The notes under the pieces: generated by a model
Told to the model about the DNA's origin: nothing
The model's input: the letters and a program-made list of their open reading frames with translations, nothing else
The model's database searches: none
Part shown: piece after piece, positions 1 to 7,229 of the stretch
Layout: every line of letters starts with the position of its first letter
How positions within the stretch are numbered: position 1 is the first letter of the stretch
Source of the DNA: Flavobacteriaceae bacterium
Lineage (GTDB): Bacteria; Bacteroidota; Bacteroidia; Flavobacteriales; Flavobacteriaceae
Direction of reading: 5' to 3'
Assembly (NCBI GenBank): GCA_947482805.1
Contig: CANKLK010000034.1
Span: 1 to 17,044, forward strand
DNA length: 17,044 nt
Made by a program: the position numbers and the translations under genes

Positions 1-1832
1 GTTTTAAATATACTTCGAACGAAGTCAAAAATATATCTGAAACTCAAAATAAAACCAACATTGCCATCCGTGTAATCGTAGATCATGTTCGTGCGGTAGC
101 GTTTGCTATTGCTGACGGGCAATTACCCTCAAATACTGGAGCTGGTTATGTAATCCGCAGGATTTTGCGTCGTGCGATTCGTTATGGCTTTACCTTTTTG
201 AATACAAAAGAACCTTTTATCAACAAGTTGGTAGAAGTTTTAGCAAACCAAATGGGTGAATTTTTCCCAGAAATCAAATCACAACAGCAATTGGTTACCA
301 ATGTAATCCGTGAAGAAGAAGCTTCATTCCTTAGAACCTTAGACCAAGGTTTACAATTGTTGGATAATGTAGTTGCCAAAACAAAAGGTAACGAAGTTTC
401 GGGCGAAAAAGCATTCGAGTTATACGATACTTTTGGTTTTCCGAAAGATTTAACAGCCTTGATTTTGAAAGAAAAAGGAATGTCGTTTAACGAAAGTGAA
501 TTCGATGCGTCAATGAAAGCACAGAAAGATCGTTCGCGTGCGGCTTCTGAAGTTTCTACTGAAGATTGGAAAGTGTTGATTCCGGGTAATGTGGAAACAT
601 TCGTGGGTTATGACCAAACCGAAAACGAAGTAAAAATCACCCGAATCCGTAAAGTAGATTCTAAAAAAGATGGAATTTTGTACCAAATCGTTTTAGATAA
701 CACACCATTCTACCCTGAAGGTGGCGGACAAGTAGGCGATAAAGGAATGCTAGTTTCGGCTAATGAAACTATTGATATCATTGATACGAAGAAAGAAAAT
801 AATTTGATATTGCATTTTGCAAAACAGCTTCCTGAGAATATTGAAGCTAATTTTGTGGCTAAGGTAAATACTAATTTATTGTCATCAACTTCTAAAAACC
901 ACTCGGCTACTCACTTAATGCATTTGGCTTTGAGAACTATTTTAGGTACACACGTTGAACAAAAAGGATCGTTGGTAAATCCAAACTATTTGCGTTTCGA
1001 CTTTTCTCATTTTAGTAAAGTTACCGATGAGGAAATTCGCAAAGTAGAACATTTTGTCAATATCCGTATCGAAGAGCAATTGCAATTAAAAGAACACCGA
1101 AGCATTCCAATCCAACAGGCAATGACAGCAGGCGCGATGGCTTTATTTGGAGAAAAATATGGCGATACGGTTCGTATGATTGAATTTGGAGATAGTAAAG
1201 AATTGTGTGGTGGAATTCATGTGAAAAACACAGGTGAAATCTGGCATTTTAAAATCTTGTCAGAAGGTGCTGTTGCAGCTGGAATCCGTCGTATAGAAGC
1301 CATAACGGGTGATGCAGTAAAAAACTATTTTACACAACAAGAAACCGATTTAGATGCGATAAAGGAAACGTTGAAAAATCCACAGGATACTTTAAAAGCT
1401 GTTGTTGCATTACAAGATGATAATGCCAAACTAAAGAAACAAATTGAGCAATTATTAAAAGAAAAAGCAAAAGGATTAAAAGGAGAATTGGCTTCGAAAT
1501 TGCTAGACATTAACGGAATTAAATTCCTGGCAACACAAGTCGATTTGAATCCGGAAGGCGCTAAAGATTTAGCTTATGAATTAGGTACATTAGGAACTAA
1601 TCTTTTTCTGGTTATTGCTACTGCAGAAGATGACAAACCAATGTTGAGTTGCTATATTTCAAAAGAATTAGTCGTTGAAAAAAACCTAAACGCAGGAACA
1701 GTAGTTCGTGAATTGGGTAAATACATTCAAGGCGGAGGAGGCGGACAGCCTTTCTTTGCAACGGCTGGTGGAAAAAATATAGCCGGAATAAAGGAAGCTT
1801 TGGAAAAAGCTGTTGATTTTGTAAAAGGCTAA
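1..1832 (+). CDS. alaS: alanine--tRNA ligase (5'-truncated by window edge)
   Basis: Alanyl-tRNA synthetase charges tRNA-Ala with alanine in the cytoplasm and hydrolyses mischarged Ser/Gly-tRNA-Ala. The open frame runs from base 3 without a start codon, so about 609 C-terminal residues of a protein that is usually about 870 are present. A TTG at 165 is internal: the upstream codons already read AlaRS sequence ([34 protein letters not shown]). The zinc-type editing site is visible as HSATH (His codons at 900 and 912) followed by CGGIH (1206-1220). A Lys/Glu-rich coiled segment at about 1400-1480 and the C-Ala/DHHA1 domain ending in GGGGGQPFF...AGG (about 1732-1770) complete the usual order. CGGIH has Ile where many AlaRS have Thr, which I take as lineage variation. 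The gene converges on the ABC exporter 53 bp downstream. Confidence 0.97.
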   Translation, partial: FKYTSNEVKNISETQNKTNIAIRVIVDHVRAVAFAIADGQLPSNTGAGYVIRRILRRAIRYGFTFLNTKEPFINKLVEVLANQMGEFFPEIKSQQQLVTNVIREEEASFLRTLDQGLQLLDNVVAKTKGNEVSGEKAFELYDTFGFPKDLTALILKEKGMSFNESEFDASMKAQKDRSRAASEVSTEDWKVLIPGNVETFVGYDQTENEVKITRIRKVDSKKDGILYQIVLDNTPFYPEGGGQVGDKGMLVSANETIDIIDTKKENNLILHFAKQLPENIEANFVAKVNTNLLSSTSKNHSATHLMHLALRTILGTHVEQKGSLVNPNYLRFDFSHFSKVTDEEIRKVEHFVNIRIEEQLQLKEHRSIPIQQAMTAGAMALFGEKYGDTVRMIEFGDSKELCGGIHVKNTGEIWHFKILSEGAVAAGIRRIEAITGDAVKNYFTQQETDLDAIKETLKNPQDTLKAVVALQDDNAKLKKQIEQLLKEKAKGLKGELASKLLDINGIKFLATQVDLNPEGAKDLAYELGTLGTNLFLVIATAEDDKPMLSCYISKELVVEKNLNAGTVVRELGKYIQGGGGGQPFFATAGGKNIAGIKEALEKAVDFVKG

Positions 1833-1833
1833 A

Positions 1834-1863
1834 TTGTTATTCCCAGCTTCGCGGGAATGACAA
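1834..1863. repeat. REP-like palindromic element between convergent genes
   Basis: TTGTTATTCCC (1834-1844) pairs with GGGAATGACAA (1853-1863) through 11 bp with one G-T wobble. The loop can add a two-pair GC/GC stem closed on TTC. The minus-strand core, cattcccgcgaagctgggaa, resembles the dispersed 'CATTCCCGCGAA' palindromes I recall from many bacterial genomes; this is recollection, not a search result. No U-run follows on either strand, so it is not a canonical intrinsic terminator. It lies 1 bp after the alaS stop codon and 22 bp from the exporter stop codon, where it could stabilise mRNA 3' ends or weakly stop read-through. Confidence 0.7.
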
Positions 1864-1885
1864 AATAGCATTTTATTCATTGTTC

Positions 1886-3631
1886 TTATTTTCGTTCCCC
1901 AATCTGCTGGCGCCACATAGCATAATACAATCCTTTTTCTTCCAATAAAACGTCGTGTCTACCCTGCTCGATTATTTTACCTTGTTCCAATACAAAAATT
2001 TTATCGGCGTGCATTACGGTAGATAAACGATGTGCAATTAAAACAGTGATTCGGTTTTTATCCGAAATATTTCTAATTGTTGCATTAATTTCTTCTTCGG
2101 TAATCGAATCTAAAGCTGAGGTCGCTTCGTCAAAAATCAATAAGTTCGGATTTCTCAAAATAGCTCTAGCGATGGATAACCGTTGCTTTTCTCCGCCGGA
2201 AACTTTGATGCCGCCTTCGCCTATAGTCGAATTTAATCCGTCTTCGGCACGAGCTAATAAATTATCACAACTGGCTTTGTGTAAAACTTCCAGAAGTTCT
2301 TTATCGGTTGCCGTTGGTTTTACAAACAATAGGTTTTCACGGATAGTTCCTGAAAACAATTGGGCGTCTTGGGTTACGAATCCGAGTTGTTTTCTCAAAT
2401 CTAATAAATCTATTTCGGACGAGTCAATAGCGTTGTATTTTACATGGCCTTTCATAGGAGGATATAATCCCACTAAAAGTTTAACTAAAGTTGTTTTCCC
2501 TGCTCCCGAAGGGCCAACAAAGGCAACCGTTTCTCCTTGTTTAATGTCGAAAGTAATATTCTCAACAGCAGGATGTTTGGCAGTTTTGTGTTTGAAACTC
2601 ACGTTTGAAAATTGCAACGCTTGAATAGCGCCTATATGTTTGGCATCTTTTGGACGGTATTCTTTAGGAGCGCTCAATAATTCTTTGAAATTTTCCATAG
2701 AAACTTTTGTTTCATTCAATGCAATGATAAATGAACCTAGCTCTTGTAACGGGCCAAAAATAAAAAAGGTAAAAAATACCATGGTCAATAAATCGCCAAC
2801 CAAAACTTTTCCGCCAAACAGAAAATAATACAACGAAAAAACAACACATGTTCTCATAAAATGTACTGTGGTGCCTTGAATAAAACTCAAACTTCTAACA
2901 AAACGAACCTTTTGTATCTCAAGTTGGAGAATTTTTAAGGTGTTTAAGTTCAGCCTTTTTTCTTCTTGGTAAGTTAATCCTAAACTTTTCACCAATTCAA
3001 TATTGCGTAAACTTTCTGTTGTTGAGCCTGCTAAGGCATTCGTTTGTGTGACAATTGTTCGGGATACTATTTTTATTTTTTTACCTAAATACGAACTAAT
3101 AAAAGCTATAATTGGTGCCGTAATTAAAAAGATAAATGAAATTCTGTAATCGATTTGGGAAACATACAAAATCACAAAAATAAATCCGATTACCGTTTGA
3201 AAGATTAATGAAATAGAAAGCGTAATCAACTTTTCGGAATCGGAGCGTACTTTAGTTAATTTGCTTAATGTTTCACCACTGCGTTGGTCTTCGAATTCTT
3301 CATAAGGCAAATCGAGTGATTTTTTTATTCCGTCTGTGTACATTTCAGCACCAGTGCGCTGAATAACAATGTTCGTAAAATAATCCTGAAAATTTTTAGT
3401 AATTCTGGAAATCATGGCTGCTCCAAGTGATAAACCCAACCAAAAAGCTACTGATTTTATAAAACCGATTTCGTTGCCTTTATATTTGGCAATGCCAACA
3501 CCACAATCTTGCATTAATTTTCCGGTAATTACAGAGTCGGATAAACTGAAACAGATGTTTATGGCGGCCATTAAAAGCGCCAAAAATAAGAGTAATTTAT
3601 GTTTTTTGAGATAAGCGTATAGTAGTTTCAT
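1886..3631 (-). CDS. ABC exporter, fused TMD-NBD (MsbA/lipid- or multidrug-exporter-like)
   Basis: This is an inner-membrane ATP-driven exporter half-transporter expected to act as a homodimer. Its 581 residues match the usual MsbA/type IV exporter length. The transmembrane part (about residues 12-310) has hydrophobic segments near 12-32, 60-76, 138-158, 164-182, 262-275 and 281-305. The nucleotide-binding domain has Walker A GPSGAGKT (373-380), Q-loop Gln421, signature VSGGEKQ (477-483), Walker B LLIFDE (497-502), D-loop SALD and H-loop His534, so every catalytic element is intact. The ATG at 3629-3631 opens a plausible N-terminus, MKLLYAYLKKHK. No Shine-Dalgarno is evident, as is common in Bacteroidota. 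Upstream are a REP-like element and a candidate promoter divergent from the GSCFA gene. The substrate cannot be told from sequence; lipid, lipid A core or drug export are all possible. Confidence 0.93.
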   Translation of the reverse strand: MKLLYAYLKKHKLLLFLALLMAAINICFSLSDSVITGKLMQDCGVGIAKYKGNEIGFIKSVAFWLGLSLGAAMISRITKNFQDYFTNIVIQRTGAEMYTDGIKKSLDLPYEEFEDQRSGETLSKLTKVRSDSEKLITLSISLIFQTVIGFIFVILYVSQIDYRISFIFLITAPIIAFISSYLGKKIKIVSRTIVTQTNALAGSTTESLRNIELVKSLGLTYQEEKRLNLNTLKILQLEIQKVRFVRSLSFIQGTTVHFMRTCVVFSLYYFLFGGKVLVGDLLTMVFFTFFIFGPLQELGSFIIALNETKVSMENFKELLSAPKEYRPKDAKHIGAIQALQFSNVSFKHKTAKHPAVENITFDIKQGETVAFVGPSGAGKTTLVKLLVGLYPPMKGHVKYNAIDSSEIDLLDLRKQLGFVTQDAQLFSGTIRENLLFVKPTATDKELLEVLHKASCDNLLARAEDGLNSTIGEGGIKVSGGEKQRLSIARAILRNPNLLIFDEATSALDSITEEEINATIRNISDKNRITVLIAHRLSTVMHADKIFVLEQGKIIEQGRHDVLLEEKGLYYAMWRQQIGERK

Positions 3632-3635
3632 TTTT

Positions 3636-3664
3636 TGTCATTGTGAGACACGAAGCGATCTCAT
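3636..3664. repeat. degenerate REP-like element upstream of the ABC exporter start
   Basis: The tract tgtcattgtgagacacgaag continues into cgatctca and contains TGAGA (3644-3648) paired with TCTCA (3659-3663), plus a small inner CG-AAG-CG stem. It resembles the 'TTGTCATTGCGAGG..CGAAGCAATCTCA' repeat that I recall being dispersed in flavobacterial intergenic regions; here it would be a mutated copy. It begins 4 bp outside the exporter ATG, so if the promoter at 3674-3703 is real, the repeat fills most of the 5' leader. Confidence 0.6.
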
Positions 3665-3673
3665 TAATTTTGT

Positions 3674-3703
3674 CAAAAGTAGAAAATTAAAAGACAGTCT
3701 AAA
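3674..3703 (-). promoter_or_regulatory. candidate flavobacterial promoter for the ABC exporter
   Basis: On the minus strand, TACTTTTG (3681-3674) is a perfect match to the Bacteroidota -7 consensus TAnnTTTG. Eighteen bases further upstream is TTTA (3703-3700), one mismatch from the -33 TTTG. This predicts a start near 3665-3668 and a leader of about 35 nt. It is a motif match only. Confidence 0.45.
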
Positions 3704-3729
3704 GCTCTTTGTATTGTAATACTTTATAA

Positions 3730-3758
3730 TTTGATAGAGCGTTTATTTTGTATTTTTG
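3730..3758 (+). promoter_or_regulatory. candidate flavobacterial promoter for the GSCFA gene
   Basis: TTTG (3730-3733), a 17-base spacer and TATTTTTG (3751-3758) match the Bacteroidota TTTG-N17-23-TAnnTTTG promoter exactly. The predicted transcription start near 3764-3767 leaves a very short leader before the ATG at 3776. It is back to back with the candidate exporter promoter. Confidence 0.6.
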
Positions 3759-3775
3759 GACTTTAAAATTTGAAA

Positions 3776-4723
3776 ATGGACTTTACTACTACAATCCCAA
3801 TAAGCAAATCAAGTAATCCTATACATTACGATTCAAGAATTATATCTTTTGGTTCCTGTTTTGCCCAAAATATAGGTGAGAAGTTCAGCTATTTTAAATT
3901 CCAAAATACAGTCAATCCGTTTGGAATTATTTTCAATCCGGTTTCTATTGAGAACTTGATTTCTAGAGCGGTCAATAATCATGAGTTTACCGAAAATGAT
4001 ATTTTCTTTCACAATGATTTATGGCATTGTTTTGAAGTACATTCGGAGTTAAGCCATTCTGACAAAACAATTTTCCTTGATAGATTAAATCAAGTATTGA
4101 GCGATTTTCATTTTCAAATTTTCAAATCAACACATTTTCAAATTACATACGGAACATCTTGGGTTTACCGAAACAAATCATCAAATAGTATTGTCGCCAA
4201 TTGTCATAAAGTACCGCAAAGCCAATTTGAAAAAGAAATCCTATCAGTAGCAACTATCGAAAAATCCATTCGAAATACTATTGATTTAATTCAGAAAGTC
4301 AATCCGAATTGTCATTTCATCTTCACGGTTTCCCCGGTTCGCCATATCAAAGATGGTTTTGTAGAAAATCAAAGAAGCAAGGCTCATCTCATAACTGCGA
4401 TTCATTCTTCCATCTCCCATCTTCCATCTTCCAATTACTTCCCTTCCTACGAGATAATGATGGACGAACTACGCGACTATCGTTTTTATGCCGAAGACAT
4501 GTTGCATCCAAGCCAAACGGCAATAGATTATATTTGGAAGCGTTTTTCTGAAAATTATATTTCAGAAGAAATCTTTGCAACCATGGATGAAGTTTGTAGC
4601 ATTCAAAAAGGATTAGCCCATAGACCATTCAATCCTGATTCGGATAGTCACCAAATGTTTTTAACTTCACTTAATGAAAAGATTTTAAAGCTAAAAGAGA
4701 AATTTCCGGCTATGAAGTTTTAA
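3776..4723 (+). CDS. GSCFA domain-containing protein (SGNH-hydrolase-like)
   Basis: This cytosolic-looking protein of 316 residues has no signal peptide. The family signature GSCFA is at residues 26-30 (RIISFGSCFAQNIGEKF), near the N-terminus as expected. The hydrolase-like pattern continues with HFIFTVSPVRHIKDG in the middle and YAEDMLHPS near residues 235-245. The nucleophile-like Ser in GSC and the DxxH in EDMLH fit an SGNH/GDSL-type esterase fold, but the substrate of GSCFA proteins is unknown to me. The ATG at 3776 is preferred over an upstream in-frame TTG at 3770 because MDFTTTIPI is a typical family start and the promoter sits just upstream. A pyrimidine-rich tandem tract (4405-4433) is embedded in the coding frame. 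The stop codon overlaps that of phhA by tail-to-tail convergence. Confidence 0.88.
   Translation: MDFTTTIPISKSSNPIHYDSRIISFGSCFAQNIGEKFSYFKFQNTVNPFGIIFNPVSIENLISRAVNNHEFTENDIFFHNDLWHCFEVHSELSHSDKTIFLDRLNQVLSDFHFQIFKSTHFQITYGTSWVYRNKSSNSIVANCHKVPQSQFEKEILSVATIEKSIRNTIDLIQKVNPNCHFIFTVSPVRHIKDGFVENQRSKAHLITAIHSSISHLPSSNYFPSYEIMMDELRDYRFYAEDMLHPSQTAIDYIWKRFSENYISEEIFATMDEVCSIQKGLAHRPFNPDSDSHQMFLTSLNEKILKLKEKFPAMKF
4405..4433. repeat. pyrimidine-rich CATCTTCC tandem tract inside the GSCFA gene
   Basis: The tract is built from variants of CTTCCATCT/CATCTTCC repeated about three times (cttccatct, cccatcttcc, atcttcc). It encodes the Ser/His/Pro-rich loop SSISHLPSS in the GSCFA protein and keeps the frame. 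On the opposite strand it reads as GGAAGATGG repeats. Confidence 0.65.
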
Positions 4724-6483
4724 TTTTCTACAGTTGTTTTTTCAAAAAGCAATTCTAGGCCACCAGTAATTAAATGAGCTACTTCAGAACGATTTTGTTT
4801 TACTTTTTCCAAATGCATCAGTACTTGTTCTGTTAATTCAAGTTCTTTTTTATCTTTTAAAATTTCTACAATTTCAATAGATAACAACCAATCGTTAGGG
4901 TGATTTGATTTTAAAGTTTGAAAGATTGATGACAACGTAAGTGAACTTTCTTTTTCTTCACGAATTGCTCTAACAGATTTATATAAGCCTTCTAATTCTT
5001 CGCGCTCCGGCGATTTTTTTGCTTTTATCGTATGACTTGAAGGCACGTGATTAATCATATCAAAACTATTCACATCGGCCGGACCGGAAAATGCTGAAAT
5101 TACTTTTTTGCCAACTGCCATATCATAAATACCCCATTCCGGTTGGAATAATATGGTGTCGTTATGTTTAACCGTACAGTTTTTAAAACTAATGATAATG
5201 ATTTCGCCTTGAAGATTTCTGGAACCAGTAATAATTTCTCCAGTTACTTTAATGTTTCCTTCAAACTCTAGAGTGACAGATTCAGCCTCATAAATATCAT
5301 AAGCTCTTAAATCTCTCGGACTCATGTCTTCAATTGCCAAATTGATTCCCTTTAGTTTTCCAATAGGAGAACCAAAACCTTCCGCATGATATTGTGTTCC
5401 GTGTCCTACTAATTCTTTTTCACGATAGGAAAGAGCCGTTTTACCAGTAGTTTGAACATAAACTGGTTTCCCTTCTTCTTCAATTACGTTTGTAAATACG
5501 CCTGAAATTTGTAATCCCGTACTCAATTCAATGGTTCCTAAAGCATTTGATTTTATTAATTTTTTTAAGCTCGATAAACCACCGGTTCTTAAAGCCATTG
5601 TATTAGCAAATTCTTCTAAGACCAAACTTAAATGAGCAAAATCGGGAGTAACATAAAGTTGAGGTTGCGGTTTTGTAATATCAAAACTTTGGTTTGCAGC
5701 CGAAATATCATAAGGAATTTTCGTTACCTCATCTGTCATACACCAAGCACTTTCACCAATGGAAGATAATAATCCGGCACCATATATTTTTGGGTTTTCA
5801 ACCGTGCCTATTAAACCATATTCTACAGTCCACCAATGTAGATTTCGGATACGGGCCATTTCTGACAATTCACCCATATTATTTTGTAAAAAATCTACCT
5901 GGTCTTCAGCTTTTTTGATTTCTTCTTGTGGAGTAGCTTCGGCTTCTTTTAAAATAGACAAAAGACGAATGGCTTCATACATTTCATAATCGCGAGAAGA
6001 TGAAATCGCTTTGCACCCAATTTCACCAAAACGGCGCAAATATTCAGCATATTCCGGATTGGCAATAATAGGAGCATGGCCGGCACCTTCATGAATAATA
6101 TCTGGTGCGGGTGTATATTCAATGTGTTCTAACTGACGAATATCGGAAGCAATTACAAGTACATTATACGCTTGGAATTCCATAAAAGCATTTGGAGGAA
6201 TAAATCCATCAACAGCAACAGCTGCCCAACCTATTTCTTTTAAAATTCGATTCATTCCATACATATTTGGAATATTATCTATTTCCAAACCTGTTTTTTT
6301 TAAACCATCCAAATAAGAACTGTGTGCTACTTTTGAAAGGTAATCAACGTTTTTACGCATCACATAACGCCAAACCGCTTGATTAATCGGAGTGTAATCT
6401 GAATAATCTTGAGGTTTAATAAATTGCTTTAAATGTTTGGGTAATCGGTCAATCAAAGGGTTGCTTTCAAAATGGGCTTCCAT
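4720..6483 (-). CDS. phhA: aromatic amino acid hydroxylase (phenylalanine 4-monooxygenase), long form
   Basis: This is a non-haem iron, pterin-dependent hydroxylase expected to convert phenylalanine to tyrosine in the cytoplasm. The catalytic core spans about residues 20-330. Iron ligands His131 and His136 lie in HEGAGH, and Glu221 lies in HWWTVEYGL. The active-site YGAGLLSSIGES (about 234-245) closely matches the YGAGLLSSFGE of animal and bacterial enzymes. The protein has 587 residues against about 260-300 in proteobacterial PhhA and lacks an obvious N-terminal ACT domain. The extra 250 C-terminal residues include a predicted beta-rich part (about 340-490) and a charged helical tail (about 495-587). 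I recall this long form as usual in Bacteroidota. The start ATG is at 6481-6483. No pterin dehydratase (phhB) gene is adjacent. The last four bases overlap the end of the GSCFA gene. I found no convincing -7 box upstream. Confidence 0.9.
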   Translation of the reverse strand: MEAHFESNPLIDRLPKHLKQFIKPQDYSDYTPINQAVWRYVMRKNVDYLSKVAHSSYLDGLKKTGLEIDNIPNMYGMNRILKEIGWAAVAVDGFIPPNAFMEFQAYNVLVIASDIRQLEHIEYTPAPDIIHEGAGHAPIIANPEYAEYLRRFGEIGCKAISSSRDYEMYEAIRLLSILKEAEATPQEEIKKAEDQVDFLQNNMGELSEMARIRNLHWWTVEYGLIGTVENPKIYGAGLLSSIGESAWCMTDEVTKIPYDISAANQSFDITKPQPQLYVTPDFAHLSLVLEEFANTMALRTGGLSSLKKLIKSNALGTIELSTGLQISGVFTNVIEEEGKPVYVQTTGKTALSYREKELVGHGTQYHAEGFGSPIGKLKGINLAIEDMSPRDLRAYDIYEAESVTLEFEGNIKVTGEIITGSRNLQGEIIIISFKNCTVKHNDTILFQPEWGIYDMAVGKKVISAFSGPADVNSFDMINHVPSSHTIKAKKSPEREELEGLYKSVRAIREEKESSLTLSSIFQTLKSNHPNDWLLSIEIVEILKDKKELELTEQVLMHLEKVKQNRSEVAHLITGGLELLFEKTTVEN

Positions 6484-6682
6484 AAATGTAGTATTGTTGT
6501 GATGGTAAATTTACAAATCTTAAATCAAAATAAATGGATTATTGTCATAAAAAAGGCTTTGATTTTTAGGAGCTATTTCCAGCTTTCACTTCAATATGGG
6601 CTAGGAAAATGTGCTCAAATAATAAACCGTAGCATCTCTGTTACGGTTTTTATTTTTTTTGCCAACTGCTACTGAATACTAT
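6484..6682. other. non-coding gap between phhA and the lipoprotein gene
   Basis: This 199-bp stretch holds the phhA upstream region (about 6484-6560, AT-rich, no convincing promoter). A block at 6568-6605 (taggagctatttccagcttt ... gggctagg) resembles a dispersed Flavobacteriia intergenic element that I remember as GGAGCTATTTCC...GGGCTA, apparently lacking its usual middle. A terminator hairpin at 6624-6649 follows. A 67-codon plus-strand frame crosses all of this but shows no protein-like features. Confidence 0.5.
6624..6649 (-). terminator. bidirectional intrinsic terminator
   Basis: AAACCGTA (6624-6631) pairs perfectly with TACGGTTT (6642-6649), and three further pairs (one G-T) close on the tetraloop TCTC. 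Read on the minus strand it lies 34 bp after the lipoprotein stop and is followed by TTTATTATTT. Read on the plus strand it is followed by a stronger TTTTATTTTTTTT run. No plus-strand gene is visible upstream to use that side. Confidence 0.8.
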
Positions 6683-7213
6683 CTACTTCTTTTGCGGTGG
6701 ATATTGTTCTAATATTCTTGTAACAAATGTTTTTATGACTTCGTCTTTTTTATGAGTGTCTTTTGTCAAAACACCTTCGCCTTCGCCTTGCCAAATCAAT
6801 TCTTTTTTCTTAGCATCAATTAAATCAATATATAGAGTTCCTTTTGAATAGCGATTTACAGTAGTGTTTCCTCCCCACATCCAAGGATTCCAACCCCATC
6901 CCCAACCATAACCCCAACCCATATTGAATTGGTTGACATCGACTTGTTCCCTTTCCTTAGTAAAAAAATTTACTAACAAATCAGGGGTTTCACTTTTAGT
7001 TAATCCTTTAGAGGTCATGATTTCATCTATTGCATAGAGAATTCTTTTTTTATCTAAATCTGAAATCTCTACTTTATCTATCCCAGACTTGTAAAACGCA
7101 TAGGTTTTGAATTGTGAAAAATCTACTTTTTTGTCATAATCTGAGTTTACATTTACAGAACTACAGGCTGAAAGTAGCAGAAAGAAAAACGAAATAAGGA
7201 GGAACTTTTTCAT
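6683..7213 (-). CDS. DUF4136-like lipoprotein with Gly/Trp-rich loop
   Basis: This is a predicted secreted lipoprotein of 176 residues. MKKFLLISFFFLLLSAC is a textbook signal peptide with lipobox LSAC, placing the lipidated Cys at residue 17. The frame is open 36 bases further upstream, but that would put 12 residues before the signal and overlap hutU, so the ATG at 7211-7213 is chosen. The mature part starts with the DUF4136 pattern (SDYDKKVDFSQFKTYAFY) and contains DLLVNFFT and IDLIDAKKKELIWQGEGEG strands typical of that family. A striking GWGYGWGWGWNPWMWGG segment lies at about 98-116. The function of DUF4136 proteins is unknown; they are envelope proteins. The gene starts 16 bp after the hutU stop, suggesting read-through from hutU. 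Confidence 0.82.
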   Translation of the reverse strand: MKKFLLISFFFLLLSACSSVNVNSDYDKKVDFSQFKTYAFYKSGIDKVEISDLDKKRILYAIDEIMTSKGLTKSETPDLLVNFFTKEREQVDVNQFNMGWGYGWGWGWNPWMWGGNTTVNRYSKGTLYIDLIDAKKKELIWQGEGEGVLTKDTHKKDEVIKTFVTRILEQYPPQKK

Positions 7214-7229
7214 AATTGTAAATTTTTGG

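Noticed and set aside
1834..1863. Intrinsic terminator for alaS
   Set aside because: The stem is convincing, but no U-run follows on either strand, so I call it a REP-like palindrome instead.
2046..2624. 192-codon plus-strand frame opposite the ABC exporter
   Set aside because: It lies wholly antisense to the conserved ATP-binding domain. The exporter frame carries all the motifs, so this is a shadow.
4309..4628. Overlapping frames of about 80 codons on both strands within the GSCFA gene
   Set aside because: They arise in the low-complexity tract and conserved GSCFA region, and neither resembles a protein family.
6472..6675. 67-codon plus-strand frame in the phhA-lipoprotein gap
   Set aside because: It overlaps the phhA start, runs through a strong terminator hairpin and its T-run, and its translation has no protein-like pattern or promoter.
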